In this document: in pieces, positions 36,686 through 45,919 of the stretch
Layout: each line of letters starts with the position of its first letter
How positions within the stretch are numbered: the stretch's first letter is position 1
From: Calditrichia bacterium
Lineage (GTDB): Bacteria; Calditrichota; Calditrichia; RBG-13-44-9; J075
Assembly (NCBI GenBank): GCA_028284445.1
Contig: JANQRS010000014.1
Coordinates: forward strand, 1 to 64,000
Direction of reading: 5' to 3'
Length of the DNA: 64,000 nucleotides
Translations under genes and position numbers: made by a program
The notes under the pieces: generated by a model
Databases searched by the model: none
What the model was told of the DNA's origin: nothing
The model's input: the letters and a program-made list of their open reading frames with translations, nothing else

Positions 36686-38053
36686 TTAAAGAATAAATTT
36701 GCGCAGATCTTCGTCTTCAACAATATTCTGCAGCTTCTCCGTCACAAATTTACCGTCGATAACAATCTCTTTGTCCGGCACATTCGGGGCATCAAACAAA
36801 AGGTCTTCCAGGAGGGTCGACATGATTGTGTGAAGCCGCCGCGCACCAATGTTCTCCGCTTTGCTATTCACGAAGCTGGCCGTTTCAGCCATAGCCTTGA
36901 TTGCATCTTCGGTCATGCTCAGACTTATGTTTTCCGTAGCAAGCAAGGCTTCATATTGCTTTGTCAATGCATTACGGGGTTCAGTCAAAATATTTATGAA
37001 ATCTTCGGTGGTTAAACTATTTAGCTCCACGCGGATTGGAAAGCGGCCCTGGAGCTCCGGAATCAAATCGGAGGGCTTTGACACATGAAAGGCGCCGGAT
37101 GCAATGAACAGTATGTGGTCCGTTTTCACCATTCCATGTTTCGTGACCACGGTGGTTCCCTCGACGACCGGCAGCAAATCGCGCTGTACGCCCTGGCGGG
37201 ACACATCCGGTCCCTGCTTGCTGGTGCCACCGGCTATCTTATCGATCTCATCAAGAAAAACGATGCCGGAATTTTGCACCCTGGCAATGGCTTCGCGCAC
37301 GACTTCTTCCATATCGATTAATTTTTGCGCTTCCTGCTGGGCAAGCAAGGTGCGTGCTTCAGGAACTGTCACTTTGCGCTTCTTAACCTTCTTGGGCATG
37401 AAATTGCCGAAAAGCTCTTGCAGGTTCAGTCCCATCTCTTCCATCCCGCCGGGGGAGAAGATTTGCATGGTCGGAAAATTGTCGCTGGGTAAATCGATCT
37501 CGATTTCACGCTTATCCAGTTCGCCGTTTAAGAGCTTCTCGCGGAATTTCTCACGCGTGCGCTGATATTTTTCATCCGGAGATGCTTCTTCTTCCGGTGG
37601 CGGAATGAAGCCGGAGCGCGTGCTCGGTGGGGGAATGAGGACGTCGAGCACGCGTTCAATTGCCAGCTCCTCAGCCTTTTCTTTTACCGCTTCCTTCTGT
37701 TCCTGTTGAACCATATTCAGACCGATATCGACCAGGTCGCGAATAATGCTTTCAACATCACGACCGACATAACCGACTTCGGTGAACTTCGATGCTTCGA
37801 CCTTGATGAAAGGGGCGTCTGCCAATTTCGCCAGGCGACGCGAAATCTCGGTTTTACCAACACCGGTTGGTCCGATAAGAATAATGTTGTTTGGCATGAT
37901 TTCGTCGCGCAGGCTGCCTTCTACCTGCTGTCGCCGCCAGCGATTACGCAGCGCGATGGCAACGGAACGCTTGGCGTTATGCTGCCCGACGATGTATTTG
38001 TCAAGTTCCTTGACGATTTCTAAAGGGGTTAATTCGTTTAATTTATTTCCCAT
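36686..38053 (-). CDS. hslU: HslU, ATPase subunit of the HslUV protease
   Basis: A 455-residue AAA+ unfoldase. Walker A is GPTGVGKT at residues 61-68, Walker B is [12 protein letters not shown], and the I domain (about 110-230) carries the GGMEEMG-type loop. The C-terminal tail (DLRKFIL) is the kind that docks into HslV. It lies 11 bp downstream of hslV. Confidence 0.97.
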   Translation of the reverse strand: MGNKLNELTPLEIVKELDKYIVGQHNAKRSVAIALRNRWRRQQVEGSLRDEIMPNNIILIGPTGVGKTEISRRLAKLADAPFIKVEASKFTEVGYVGRDVESIIRDLVDIGLNMVQQEQKEAVKEKAEELAIERVLDVLIPPPSTRSGFIPPPEEEASPDEKYQRTREKFREKLLNGELDKREIEIDLPSDNFPTMQIFSPGGMEEMGLNLQELFGNFMPKKVKKRKVTVPEARTLLAQQEAQKLIDMEEVVREAIARVQNSGIVFLDEIDKIAGGTSKQGPDVSRQGVQRDLLPVVEGTTVVTKHGMVKTDHILFIASGAFHVSKPSDLIPELQGRFPIRVELNSLTTEDFINILTEPRNALTKQYEALLATENISLSMTEDAIKAMAETASFVNSKAENIGARRLHTIMSTLLEDLLFDAPNVPDKEIVIDGKFVTEKLQNIVEDEDLRKFIL

Positions 38054-38064
38054 AATATGTATCC

Positions 38065-38622
38065 TTAACCTTCCGAGGGGATGGTTTCGATTGAAATATG
38101 TCCGTTGGTATAAATACAGATGTCAGCTGCAATCTGCAGCCCTTTTTGTACGATCTCAGCCGCGCTAAGATCGGAGTTTTCCTTCAACGCTTTGGCAGCC
38201 GCTAATGCATAAGGCCCGCCACTGCCGATAGCCAGGATTTGATGATCCGGTTCAATAACATCACCGGTGCCGGAAATAACCAGAGCTGTCGTTTCGTTGG
38301 CCACCGCGAGAAGCGCTTCCAGGCGGCGCAAATAGCGATCTGTGCGCCAATCTTTTGCGAGCTCCACAGCTGCTTTGGTCAGGTTGCCGTTATATTCTTC
38401 CAGCTTGTCTTCGAAGCGCTGAAAAAGCGTGAAGGCGTCGGCTGCTGCACCGGCAAAGCCTGCCAGGATCTGGCCTTTGTATAGGCGACGAACCTTGTTG
38501 CCTTGATGCTTCATTACGGTGTTGCCGAAGGTGACCTGGCCGTCGCCGCCAAGCGCAACCTTGCCATCCTTGAGCACGCCAAGAATAGTGGTTGCATGTA
38601 TTTCAGGGTATTTGTATGACAT
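38065..38622 (-). CDS. hslV: HslV, peptidase subunit of the HslUV protease
   Basis: A 185-residue threonine peptidase. The mature N-terminus would be T11 (after [10 protein letters not shown]), giving TTILGV, so a 10-residue propeptide is removed. [15 protein letters not shown] and [13 protein letters not shown] are family blocks. It is encoded directly before hslU, as usual. Confidence 0.97.
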   Translation of the reverse strand: MSYKYPEIHATTILGVLKDGKVALGGDGQVTFGNTVMKHQGNKVRRLYKGQILAGFAGAAADAFTLFQRFEDKLEEYNGNLTKAAVELAKDWRTDRYLRRLEALLAVANETTALVISGTGDVIEPDHQILAIGSGGPYALAAAKALKENSDLSAAEIVQKGLQIAADICIYTNGHISIETIPSEG

Positions 38623-38762
38623 TCGTTCTCCTGTAACTCAGATAAAGTGAACGCAAAATTTAGGGATTTTCACGGGCGAGGGCAATGGAAAAAATAGTGG
38701 CAGTTGGCAGGGGGAAATATTGAAGAATGAAGAGTGAAAAATGGAGATTTGTAGATTTGTAG

Positions 38763-38893
38763 GTCGGATTAGCTCCGGCAGAGAATTTAACATGGCAGGG
38801 ATTTGTGTGAGCGTTATCCGACGGTTTTTAAATTAGCTCCGGCAGAGAATTTAACATGGCAGGGATTTGTGTGAGCGTTATCCGACGGTTTTA
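38763..38893. repeat. REP-like palindromic element in tandem (two copies)
   Basis: Two copies of a roughly 62-bp segment repeat with a 64-bp period (38768-38829 and 38832-38893). The first is bounded by GTCGGAT (38763-38769) and ATCCGAC (38816-38822), the inverted ends typical of REP/RAYT-type elements. The copies are nearly identical, indicating a recent duplication. No RAYT transposase is in the window. Confidence 0.8.
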
Positions 38894-38947
38894 GGAATGA
38901 AAATGACAAATGAAGAATGACAAATGAACAATAAAAAATCGTAGTAG

Positions 38948-38990
38948 GTCGGATTAGCTCCGGCAGGGATTTGTGTGAGCGTTATCCGAC
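38948..38990. repeat. REP-like element, short copy
   Basis: A third copy of the same element with the same GTCGGAT and ATCCGAC ends, lacking 17 bp between two GGCAG direct repeats that are both present in the longer copies. It lies just after the rpoN stop. The remaining hslV-rpoN spacer consists of degenerate AATGACAAATG-type repeats. Confidence 0.8.
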
Positions 38991-38996
38991 ATCGTT

Positions 38997-40481
38997 CTAG
39001 ATACTCCGCCGTAGACGGGCAACCGGAATATCCAGCTGCTCGCGGTATTTGGCGACAGTGCGGCGGGCAATCGGAATCCCTTCCTTCTTGAGGATTTGGG
39101 AAAGCTTTTCATCGCTATAGGGCTTGCGGGGATTTTCATTGCCGGTAATTTCCTTAATGCGCTCTTTGATACGTAAGGTGCTGAGGTCTTCGCCGTCGTC
39201 GGTTTCCATGCCTTCATTGAAGAAATACTTCAATTCAAACACACCGTGGTCTGTCTCAACATATTTCCCTTTGCACACGCGGCTAACGGTCGAAATATCC
39301 ATTTCAATCTCGTCAGCAATATCTTTCATGATCATCGGCTTGATATGTTCCGGCCCTTTGTCGAAAAAATCCTTCTGCATTTCAACAATAGCATCCATGG
39401 TCTTCTGCATGGTGACCTGGCGCTGACGAATGGCTTTAATAAACCACTTCGCAGAGTCTACTTTTTCCTTCAGGAATTTACGAACGTCTTTATCAAGCTT
39501 CTTCGGCTGCCGGAGCATTTTCTTGTAGGTTGGGCTGATACGTAAGCCCGGGATTTTATATTCGTTCAGCGAAATAACCAGCTTATCGTCGACTTTTTCT
39601 ACGAAAAAATCGGGGATAATATGGTTTTGGCGCTCGTCTGAATATCCTTCACCAGGTTTCGGATTCAGCTTCTCAATCTCTTCCAGGGCAATCTTAACGT
39701 CATCCAATGTGACGCCGAGGATATCTGCCACTTTTTCAAAGCGACGGTTGAAAAAATCGTGGTGCGCTTCCCGAAGCACGCGGATCGCTATGTCCAGGTA
39801 GCCATTTTCATTCTTGCGTTCGAGTTGCAGGATCAGGCATTCCTGTAAATCGCGGGCGGCGATACCCGGCGGATCAATCAGTTGAATCGTCTTCAGGGTT
39901 TTTTCAGCATACTCTTCCGGCACTTCGAAAATCTGAGCGATAGACTCCGTCGTCACTTCCTGGTCGAGATAGCCATCGTCGCGCAAATTGTAGACGATGT
40001 ATTCGCCGATTTTGAATTGTAATTCGGTGAGATCTAACAGATGAAGCTGGTCGAGCAAGTGTTCCGACATTGATTCCCGATAGGGTTCGGGCATATCGCG
40101 GTCGTCATCTTTTTGCTCTTTCGGTTGGCGAACCTCGGGGGCCTCGCTTTCGTCGGGTATTAGTTCCTCGACATCCTGGTCTTCTTCAACTTCTTCCTGG
40201 AGTTTTTCTTCTTCAGTTTTATTGTTTTCTTCCAGTTCTTCGAACTCTTCCTGGATTTTCTCTTCCTGTTCGGCATCCTCGTCGATGGTTACATCGTCTT
40301 CATCTTCCTGGATATCCTCCATCTCCGCAGCTTCTTCCAAAACGGGATTGAGTTCAAGCTCCGTCTTGATCTTCTGTTCAAGCATAATGGTCGGCAGCTG
40401 AAGCAGCGTAGATACCAGGATCTGCTGTGGTTTCAGAACCTGATGCTGTCCTAAACTAATGTGCAAACCGAGCTTTGCCAT
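38997..40481 (-). CDS. rpoN: RNA polymerase sigma-54 factor
   Basis: A 494-residue sigma-54. The N-terminal activator-interaction region is Gln/Leu-rich (LGQHQVLKPQQILVSTLLQLP), followed by a very acidic linker (about 50-125), the core-binding domain, a helix-turn-helix, and the RpoN box ARRTVAKYREQL near the C-terminus. It recognises -24/-12 promoters with bacterial enhancer-binding proteins. No such activator gene is in the window. The acidic linker is longer than usual. Confidence 0.97.
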   Translation of the reverse strand: MAKLGLHISLGQHQVLKPQQILVSTLLQLPTIMLEQKIKTELELNPVLEEAAEMEDIQEDEDDVTIDEDAEQEEKIQEEFEELEENNKTEEEKLQEEVEEDQDVEELIPDESEAPEVRQPKEQKDDDRDMPEPYRESMSEHLLDQLHLLDLTELQFKIGEYIVYNLRDDGYLDQEVTTESIAQIFEVPEEYAEKTLKTIQLIDPPGIAARDLQECLILQLERKNENGYLDIAIRVLREAHHDFFNRRFEKVADILGVTLDDVKIALEEIEKLNPKPGEGYSDERQNHIIPDFFVEKVDDKLVISLNEYKIPGLRISPTYKKMLRQPKKLDKDVRKFLKEKVDSAKWFIKAIRQRQVTMQKTMDAIVEMQKDFFDKGPEHIKPMIMKDIADEIEMDISTVSRVCKGKYVETDHGVFELKYFFNEGMETDDGEDLSTLRIKERIKEITGNENPRKPYSDEKLSQILKKEGIPIARRTVAKYREQLDIPVARLRRSI

Positions 40482-40797
40482 GCAGTTACTTCTCCTGAAA
40501 AACTTATTTTGGCATAGTTTATGTATGCATAATTAAAATAGCTGACCCGTAAGAGTCAAGTAAAATTCAGTCGATTTTTTACCCCGCCAACATACAACCA
40601 AAATTTGCCGGAAGACAACCCAAATTGAAATCAATTTTTGAGGCACATCTCTGTTGTCGGTCTAATCTTGCTTTCCTAGAATATTTTGTGATTTTTTCAG
40701 CCGAATATTAAATTGATCCGACTAAATGTTTGTGACGGTGGATATTTAAATTGGTTTTTTTTCGGAACGCCCACACTAAATCGCTAAAAGAGAAGAT
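40482..40797. other. Divergent intergenic region, 316 bp
   Basis: An AT-rich spacer between rpoN and the glucosidase gene with no gene or clear repeat. The promoters of both genes are expected here. TCGCTAAAAGAGAAGAT precedes the glucosidase ATG as a weak ribosome-binding site. Confidence 0.4.
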
Positions 40798-43410
40798 ATG
40801 ACAGAGAAGAAGCGCCTGCAGCAAATACGAAAGGGAGATACATCATGGCGGAAATGGGGCCCTTATTTGAGTGAACGCCAATGGGGCACGGTCCGTGAAG
40901 ATTACAGCGCCAACGGAGATGCCTGGGGATATCTGCCCTACGAACAGGCACGTAGTAAAGCTTACCGTTGGGGTGAAGACGGCATTGCCGGCATCAGCGA
41001 CGTGCAGCAAAACCTCTGTTTTGCAGTCGCTATGTGGAATGGAAAAGACGATCACATCAAGGAGCGCCTTTTTGGGCTTTCCGGGCCGCAAGGCAATCAC
41101 GCCGAGGATGTGAAAGAATATTACTACTACCTGGACAGCCTGCCGTCTCACGCTTACATGAAGATGTTATACAAGTATCCGCAGCAGGCATTCCCCTACG
41201 AAAAGCTGCGCCAAACTGCTTCGTTGCTCGGATATGATGATCCGGAACATGAATTGATAGATACCGGCATCTTCGAAGAGGATCGCTATTTCGACGTATT
41301 TGTAGAATATGCCAAGGCTGAACCGGAAGATATTCTCATTCGCATTACCGCCTGGAATCGCGGACCGGAACCGGCGCCGCTCTGGCTGCTGCCACAGCTG
41401 TGGTTTCGCAATACCTGGAGTTGGAATAAGCAGTTGGAACGCCCGGCAATCACGGTGAAAGGCAAAAGCCTGGTAGCTGAACACTGGGATTTGCCGCCAA
41501 TGCAACTGTCTTTTCAAGGCGATCCGCAAAGGCTCTTTTGCGAGAACGAAAACAATGTGCAGCGTCTCTACGACCTTGAGGAAAGCGGCTACTTCAAGGA
41601 CGGTATCAACAATTTTCTTGTTGAAGGTGATACTGCCGCAATCAGTCCCGACCAAAAGGGAACACGCGCCGCCCTGGCCTATCATTTTAATATTGCCGCA
41701 GGTGATTCCGCAATGGTTGAGCTGCGATTGAGAAGCGGCACTAAGAAAGCTGCGTTTAAGGACTTCCAGAAAGTTTTCAGCGCGTGTCTGGCAGATGCGG
41801 ACGCCTTTTATGATGACTTGCAAAAAGGGATTAGCGATGCCGATGCGCGCCTCGTGCAGCGGCAAGCTTTTGCCGGTATGCTCTGGACCAAGCAATTTTA
41901 CTACTACGAAGTCTCGGAGTGGCTGAAAGGAGATCCCGATCAGCCCGCACCGCCGCAGCAAAGAATGAAAGGGCGCAACAATCAATGGCGGCACTTGAAG
42001 AATAAGGACATCATTTCCATGCCGGACAAATGGGAGTATCCCTGGTATGCTGCCTGGGATAGCGCCTTTCATGCAATTCCGCTTGCTGTTGTTGATCCCG
42101 AATTTGCCAAAGAACAGCTTTTGCTCTTTACGCGAGACTGGTATATGCATCCCAACGGCCAGTTGCCTGCCTATGAATGGGCATTCGACGATGTTAACCC
42201 GCCGGTGCATGCCTGGGCTGCCTGGCGCGTCTATAAAATTGACGCCAAGCGAAATAAGGGCAAAGCAGATACGGAGTTCCTGACGCAGGTTTTTCACCGT
42301 CTGCTTCTGAATTTTACCTGGTGGATTAATCGCAAGGATGAGGAAGGGGATAACGTGTTCCAGGGCGGTTTCCTGGGGCTGGATAATATCGGTGTGTTTA
42401 ATCGCAGCGAGGAATTGCCGACCGGCGGGCATTTTGACCAGGCCGATGGCACCAGTTGGATGGCCATGTATTGTTTGAACATGATGCGCATTGCCATCGA
42501 GCTGTCACTTGAGCGCCCGGTGTATCAGGATCTGGCGGCAAAATTCTTTGAACATTTCCTCTATATCGCCCGCGCCATGACCAACTTCAAAGGAGAAGGC
42601 ATCAATCTTTGGGATGATACGGACAAGTTTTACTATGATGTCTTGCATATCAAGGATGAGTTTTTTCCAATCAAAGTTCGCTCGATGGTCGGCCTTATAC
42701 CCTTATTTGCTGTTGAGACCCTTGAACCGGGTGTGCTTGAAAAACTGCCGGAATTCCGGGCGCGTTTGGAGCACCTCCTCGAGAGCCGGCCCCGCCTGGC
42801 TGAGCTGGTTTCACGCTGGTATGAGCCGAATGTGGGTGAACGCCGATTGCTCTCACTACTGCGCGGCCATCGCATGAAACGCTTGCTGAGGCGAATGCTC
42901 GATGAAAGCGAATTCCTGTCGGATTATGGCGTGCGCTCGCTTTCGCGATATCATGCGGAAAATCCCTATCAGTTCGAGGTAGCCGGCAAAGTGTATGAAG
43001 TCAGTTACTTGCCTGCTGAATCTGATTCCGGCATGTTTGGCGGTAATTCCAACTGGCGTGGCCCTATCTGGTTTCCTGTCAATTACCTGCTGGTTGAGTC
43101 TCTACAGAAGTTTCATCACTACTACGGAGATGATTTCAAAATTGAATGTCCGGTGGGGTCGGGCAATATGATCACCATTGCCGAAGCGGCAGAAGAACTG
43201 GCACGGCGACTGAGCCGGCTCTTTCTGCGCGACGAAAACGGAAATCGACCGGTTTTCGGCAAAAATGACAAGTTCCAGAACGATCCACATTTTCGCGACA
43301 ATATTTTGTTCTACGAGTTTTTTCATGGCGACAACGGCAGGGGAGCCGGCGCATCGCATCAGACCGGCTGGACCGGACTGATCGCCAAGCTGTTGATGCC
43401 GCGTGAATAA
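40798..43410 (+). CDS. GH63-family glucosidase
   Basis: An 870-residue protein of the glycoside hydrolase 63 / MGH1-like type. The (alpha/alpha)6 catalytic barrel occupies roughly residues 370-865, with blocks WEYPWYAAWDSAFHAIPLA, PNGQLPAYEWAFDDVNPPVHAWA, DQADGTSWMAMYCLNMMRIA and GGNSNWRGPIWFPVNYLL. An N-terminal beta-sandwich precedes it. No signal peptide is present, so it acts in the cytoplasm. Bacterial members act on alpha-glucosides such as glucosylglycerate or glucose-containing oligosaccharides; the substrate here is unknown. The next gene encodes a glucokinase, suggesting that glucose is a product. Confidence 0.88.
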   Translation: MTEKKRLQQIRKGDTSWRKWGPYLSERQWGTVREDYSANGDAWGYLPYEQARSKAYRWGEDGIAGISDVQQNLCFAVAMWNGKDDHIKERLFGLSGPQGNHAEDVKEYYYYLDSLPSHAYMKMLYKYPQQAFPYEKLRQTASLLGYDDPEHELIDTGIFEEDRYFDVFVEYAKAEPEDILIRITAWNRGPEPAPLWLLPQLWFRNTWSWNKQLERPAITVKGKSLVAEHWDLPPMQLSFQGDPQRLFCENENNVQRLYDLEESGYFKDGINNFLVEGDTAAISPDQKGTRAALAYHFNIAAGDSAMVELRLRSGTKKAAFKDFQKVFSACLADADAFYDDLQKGISDADARLVQRQAFAGMLWTKQFYYYEVSEWLKGDPDQPAPPQQRMKGRNNQWRHLKNKDIISMPDKWEYPWYAAWDSAFHAIPLAVVDPEFAKEQLLLFTRDWYMHPNGQLPAYEWAFDDVNPPVHAWAAWRVYKIDAKRNKGKADTEFLTQVFHRLLLNFTWWINRKDEEGDNVFQGGFLGLDNIGVFNRSEELPTGGHFDQADGTSWMAMYCLNMMRIAIELSLERPVYQDLAAKFFEHFLYIARAMTNFKGEGINLWDDTDKFYYDVLHIKDEFFPIKVRSMVGLIPLFAVETLEPGVLEKLPEFRARLEHLLESRPRLAELVSRWYEPNVGERRLLSLLRGHRMKRLLRRMLDESEFLSDYGVRSLSRYHAENPYQFEVAGKVYEVSYLPAESDSGMFGGNSNWRGPIWFPVNYLLVESLQKFHHYYGDDFKIECPVGSGNMITIAEAAEELARRLSRLFLRDENGNRPVFGKNDKFQNDPHFRDNILFYEFFHGDNGRGAGASHQTGWTGLIAKLLMPRE

Positions 43411-43481
43411 ATCTGATCGCTGGCTGTGCCTGTATCGTAAATGTAACTGTTAATTAATGCGAATTTTAAATGCAGGTGCAT

Positions 43482-43547
43482 AAATTCCAAGTTCCAACAG
43501 GAAATCCAGGGTTTATTGGGATTTTTCCTGTTGGAATTTGGGATTTT
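43482..43547. repeat. Imperfect inverted repeat, second copy of the dispersed hairpin element
   Basis: A 13-bp perfect core (43492-43504 with 43524-43536, TTCCAACAGGAAA) extends on both sides with mismatches. The sequence resembles the hairpin at 1201-1270, and a partial relative occurs at 30790-30815. It sits 70 bp after the glucosidase stop and may separate that gene from the glucokinase. Confidence 0.7.
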
Positions 43548-43694
43548 GTTCCATGCGCTCCGCAATTTCCGTGAACGCAGGTGCTCACCGAAGTTGAATC
43601 AGTCGCTGTAGCGAAGTAACCAGAGCTTGTAACCAATTGATGTACCGGATGTCTAACTGAATAGACCGGTATCGAGGAGAGATTAAACACTGAA

Positions 43695-44477
43695 ATGGTA
43701 TATATGGCTGAGATAAATGAGATTATTGTGCTGGGAGTTGATGTTGGAGGGACTGGGATAAAAAGTGCGCTTGTCAATTTAGAAAATGGTGAACTGGTTT
43801 CCGAAAGGATTGCCATTGAGACACCGAAGCCGGCCAGCCCCAATGGCATCTTTGACGTAATGAGCACTGTTTGCGAGCAGCTTAACTGGAAGGGACCGAT
43901 CGGCTGTGGTTTTCCTGCAGTGGTGAAGAACGGCGTCACCTTAACGGCTGCGAACGTCTCACCGGAATGGATCGGATTTGATGCCTTGCAAGTCTTGCGA
44001 AAGATGACGCCCGGAAAAGTAGGCATTGTCAATGATGCTGATGCCGCCGGGCTTGCCGAAATGCGCTTTGGCGCCGGTAAGCCATATTATCGCGAAGGCG
44101 GAGGCACCGTGCTTATGATAACCCTGGGAACCGGGATTGGCAGCGGCCTTTTTGTTGAAGGGCATTTGCACCCGAATACCGAACTCGGCCACATCGAAAT
44201 TGACGGCTACGATGCGGAAGATCGTGCAGCCACCGTGGTTCGGGAAAAGGAACGCCTGTCCTGGCCTGAGTGGGGCGCTCGTGTGAATCGCTATTTCCAA
44301 ACACTGGAATTTTTGCTAAACCCGGACGTGTTTATTGTGGGTGGTGGTGTCAGCGCAGCCAGTGAAAAATTCTTTCCATACATCCATGTAAAAACCCGGC
44401 TTTTGGCCGCTCAGCTGCATAATGATGCAGGAATTATCGGCGCGGCTTTAGCTGTGGGCTGGTGTGACCGACAATGA
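43695..44477 (+). CDS. ppgK: Polyphosphate glucokinase (ROK family)
   Basis: A 260-residue ROK kinase that phosphorylates glucose. The phosphate loop is GVDVGGTGIKSALV; the block TLGTGIGSGLFVEGHLHPN followed by TELGHIE is the one seen in actinobacterial polyphosphate-dependent glucokinases, so polyphosphate is the likely donor, with ATP possible. It is missing the CxCGxxGC zinc site of regulatory ROK proteins. Either ATG 43695 or 43704 could be the start. It lies between GH63 and the pentose-phosphate genes. Confidence 0.87.
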   Translation: MVYMAEINEIIVLGVDVGGTGIKSALVNLENGELVSERIAIETPKPASPNGIFDVMSTVCEQLNWKGPIGCGFPAVVKNGVTLTAANVSPEWIGFDALQVLRKMTPGKVGIVNDADAAGLAEMRFGAGKPYYREGGGTVLMITLGTGIGSGLFVEGHLHPNTELGHIEIDGYDAEDRAATVVREKERLSWPEWGARVNRYFQTLEFLLNPDVFIVGGGVSAASEKFFPYIHVKTRLLAAQLHNDAGIIGAALAVGWCDRQ

Positions 44478-44756
44478 CGGTGACAAATTGAAGATTTGAA
44501 GATTTGCATATTTACAAATTTGTCGATTTAATGCCTTGCAGATTTTCTAACGACTTTTGTGATAAAGTGCAATGAGATTTCCAAAAAAGTAAGTATTGTA
44601 AGGTCTCTCATTGATAATTTCCCACAAAAGAAACTCTTTTAATCGGTCTGATCACTAGCGCGCTAACAAAACAAAAAAAGCGTGTTTCCGGCCCAATAAT
44701 TTTTGTATGATTTGAGGGTGTATTTTGAAGTATGAATTTTTAACCAGGAGACAAAA

Positions 44757-45872
44757 ATGTCGAAAATGAAGCAACTTGCAAATATGGGTCAAGCCGTATG
44801 GCTGGACTTTATTCGCCGCTCTTTTCTGAAGCAGGGCGAATTAAAAGCCTTGGTCGAGCAAGGCCTGCGTGGTGTGACATCCAACCCATCTATCTTCGAA
44901 AAAGCGATTGCTGGTAGCGATGACTATGATGAAGCGCTGGAAAAACTGGCCAGCGAAGGTAAATCGGCCATGGAAATCTATGAAGCACTGGCGATTGAAG
45001 ATATTCGCAATGCTGCTGATGATCTGCGTCCGGTGTATGATGAGTCCGAAGGACGTGACGGATTTGTTAGCCTGGAAGTGAGCCCGGACCTGGCCCACGA
45101 AACTGAAGAGACCATTGCTCAGGCAAAGCGCCTCTATGAAACGGTTGATCGTCCGAACGTGATGATAAAAGTTCCTTCGACTTCAGCAGGCATCCCGGCA
45201 ATTGCTGAATTAATTGGCTCCGGTGTCAACGTTAACGTAACTCTGATATTCTCGCTTGCGAATTATAAAGAAGTAGCTGAAGCGTATATCCGCGGCCTGC
45301 AGCAGCTCGACAAGAACGGACCGACCGTAGCGGGTGGTCATGGTGTTGATCGGGTAGCATCCGTTGCCTCGTTTTTTGTTAGCCGTGTCGATGCTGCCGT
45401 TGATAAGGCGCTGGAGGAAGTTGGCAATACCGAACTACAAGGTAAGATCGCAGTTGCAAACGCAAAACTGGCCTATCGCGACTTCGGCGACATTTTCAGT
45501 GGAGGTGATTGGGATCCGCTGGCTGCCAAGGGCGCCCGTGTTCAACGCGTTCTCTGGGCGAGCACAAGCACCAAGAATCCGTCTTATCCGGATACGCTCT
45601 ACGTCGATGAGTTGATCGGACCGGAAACCGTCAACACATTGCCGCCAAACACCCTTGATCTGTTCAATGATCATGGCGTTGTAGAATTCAAGCTTAACAA
45701 AGGTGTCGACGAAGCGGAAGAATATGTACGCAAGCTGGCTGAAGCCGGTGTCGACTTTGACAAAATCACCGATGATCTGCAGGCTGCAGGCGTTGAGAGC
45801 TTCGCCAAGTCCTTTCAGCAGATGATTGACAGCGTTGCTAAAAAAAAAACGGTATTCAAGCCAGTCAGCTGA
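44757..45872 (+). CDS. tal: Transaldolase
   Basis: A 371-residue transaldolase of the type found in fused transaldolase/glucose-6-phosphate isomerases. Blocks are [15 protein letters not shown], the Schiff-base Lys in [24 protein letters not shown] and [18 protein letters not shown] lies six bases before the ATG. The frame passes through a run of ten A (45840-45849) and stops 23 bases later; the isomerase frame begins at the same run, shifted by -1. In many bacteria the two domains form one polypeptide, so a fused product by slippage or a homopolymer sequencing error is plausible. Confidence 0.93.
   Translation: MSKMKQLANMGQAVWLDFIRRSFLKQGELKALVEQGLRGVTSNPSIFEKAIAGSDDYDEALEKLASEGKSAMEIYEALAIEDIRNAADDLRPVYDESEGRDGFVSLEVSPDLAHETEETIAQAKRLYETVDRPNVMIKVPSTSAGIPAIAELIGSGVNVNVTLIFSLANYKEVAEAYIRGLQQLDKNGPTVAGGHGVDRVASVASFFVSRVDAAVDKALEEVGNTELQGKIAVANAKLAYRDFGDIFSGGDWDPLAAKGARVQRVLWASTSTKNPSYPDTLYVDELIGPETVNTLPPNTLDLFNDHGVVEFKLNKGVDEAEEYVRKLAEAGVDFDKITDDLQAAGVESFAKSFQQMIDSVAKKKTVFKPVS
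45840..45849 (+). promoter_or_regulatory. A10 run at the tal-pgi junction, candidate slippery site
   Basis: Ten A in a row. In the tal frame it reads AAA AAA AAA ACG, and a -1 slip at A_AAA_AAA (45842-45848) continues as AAC GGT ATT CAA into the isomerase frame without a stop. Transcriptional slippage to A11 would do the same. Confidence 0.6.
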
Positions 45873-45919
45873 CCTTCCAGCCTGATCTTGGCAGTTACCT
45901 TCCTGCCGTCGAAGAAGTT

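Noticed and set aside
41167..42432. 421-codon minus-strand open frame
   Set aside because: Lies entirely antisense to the well-conserved GH63 gene and has an unnatural composition; a shadow frame.
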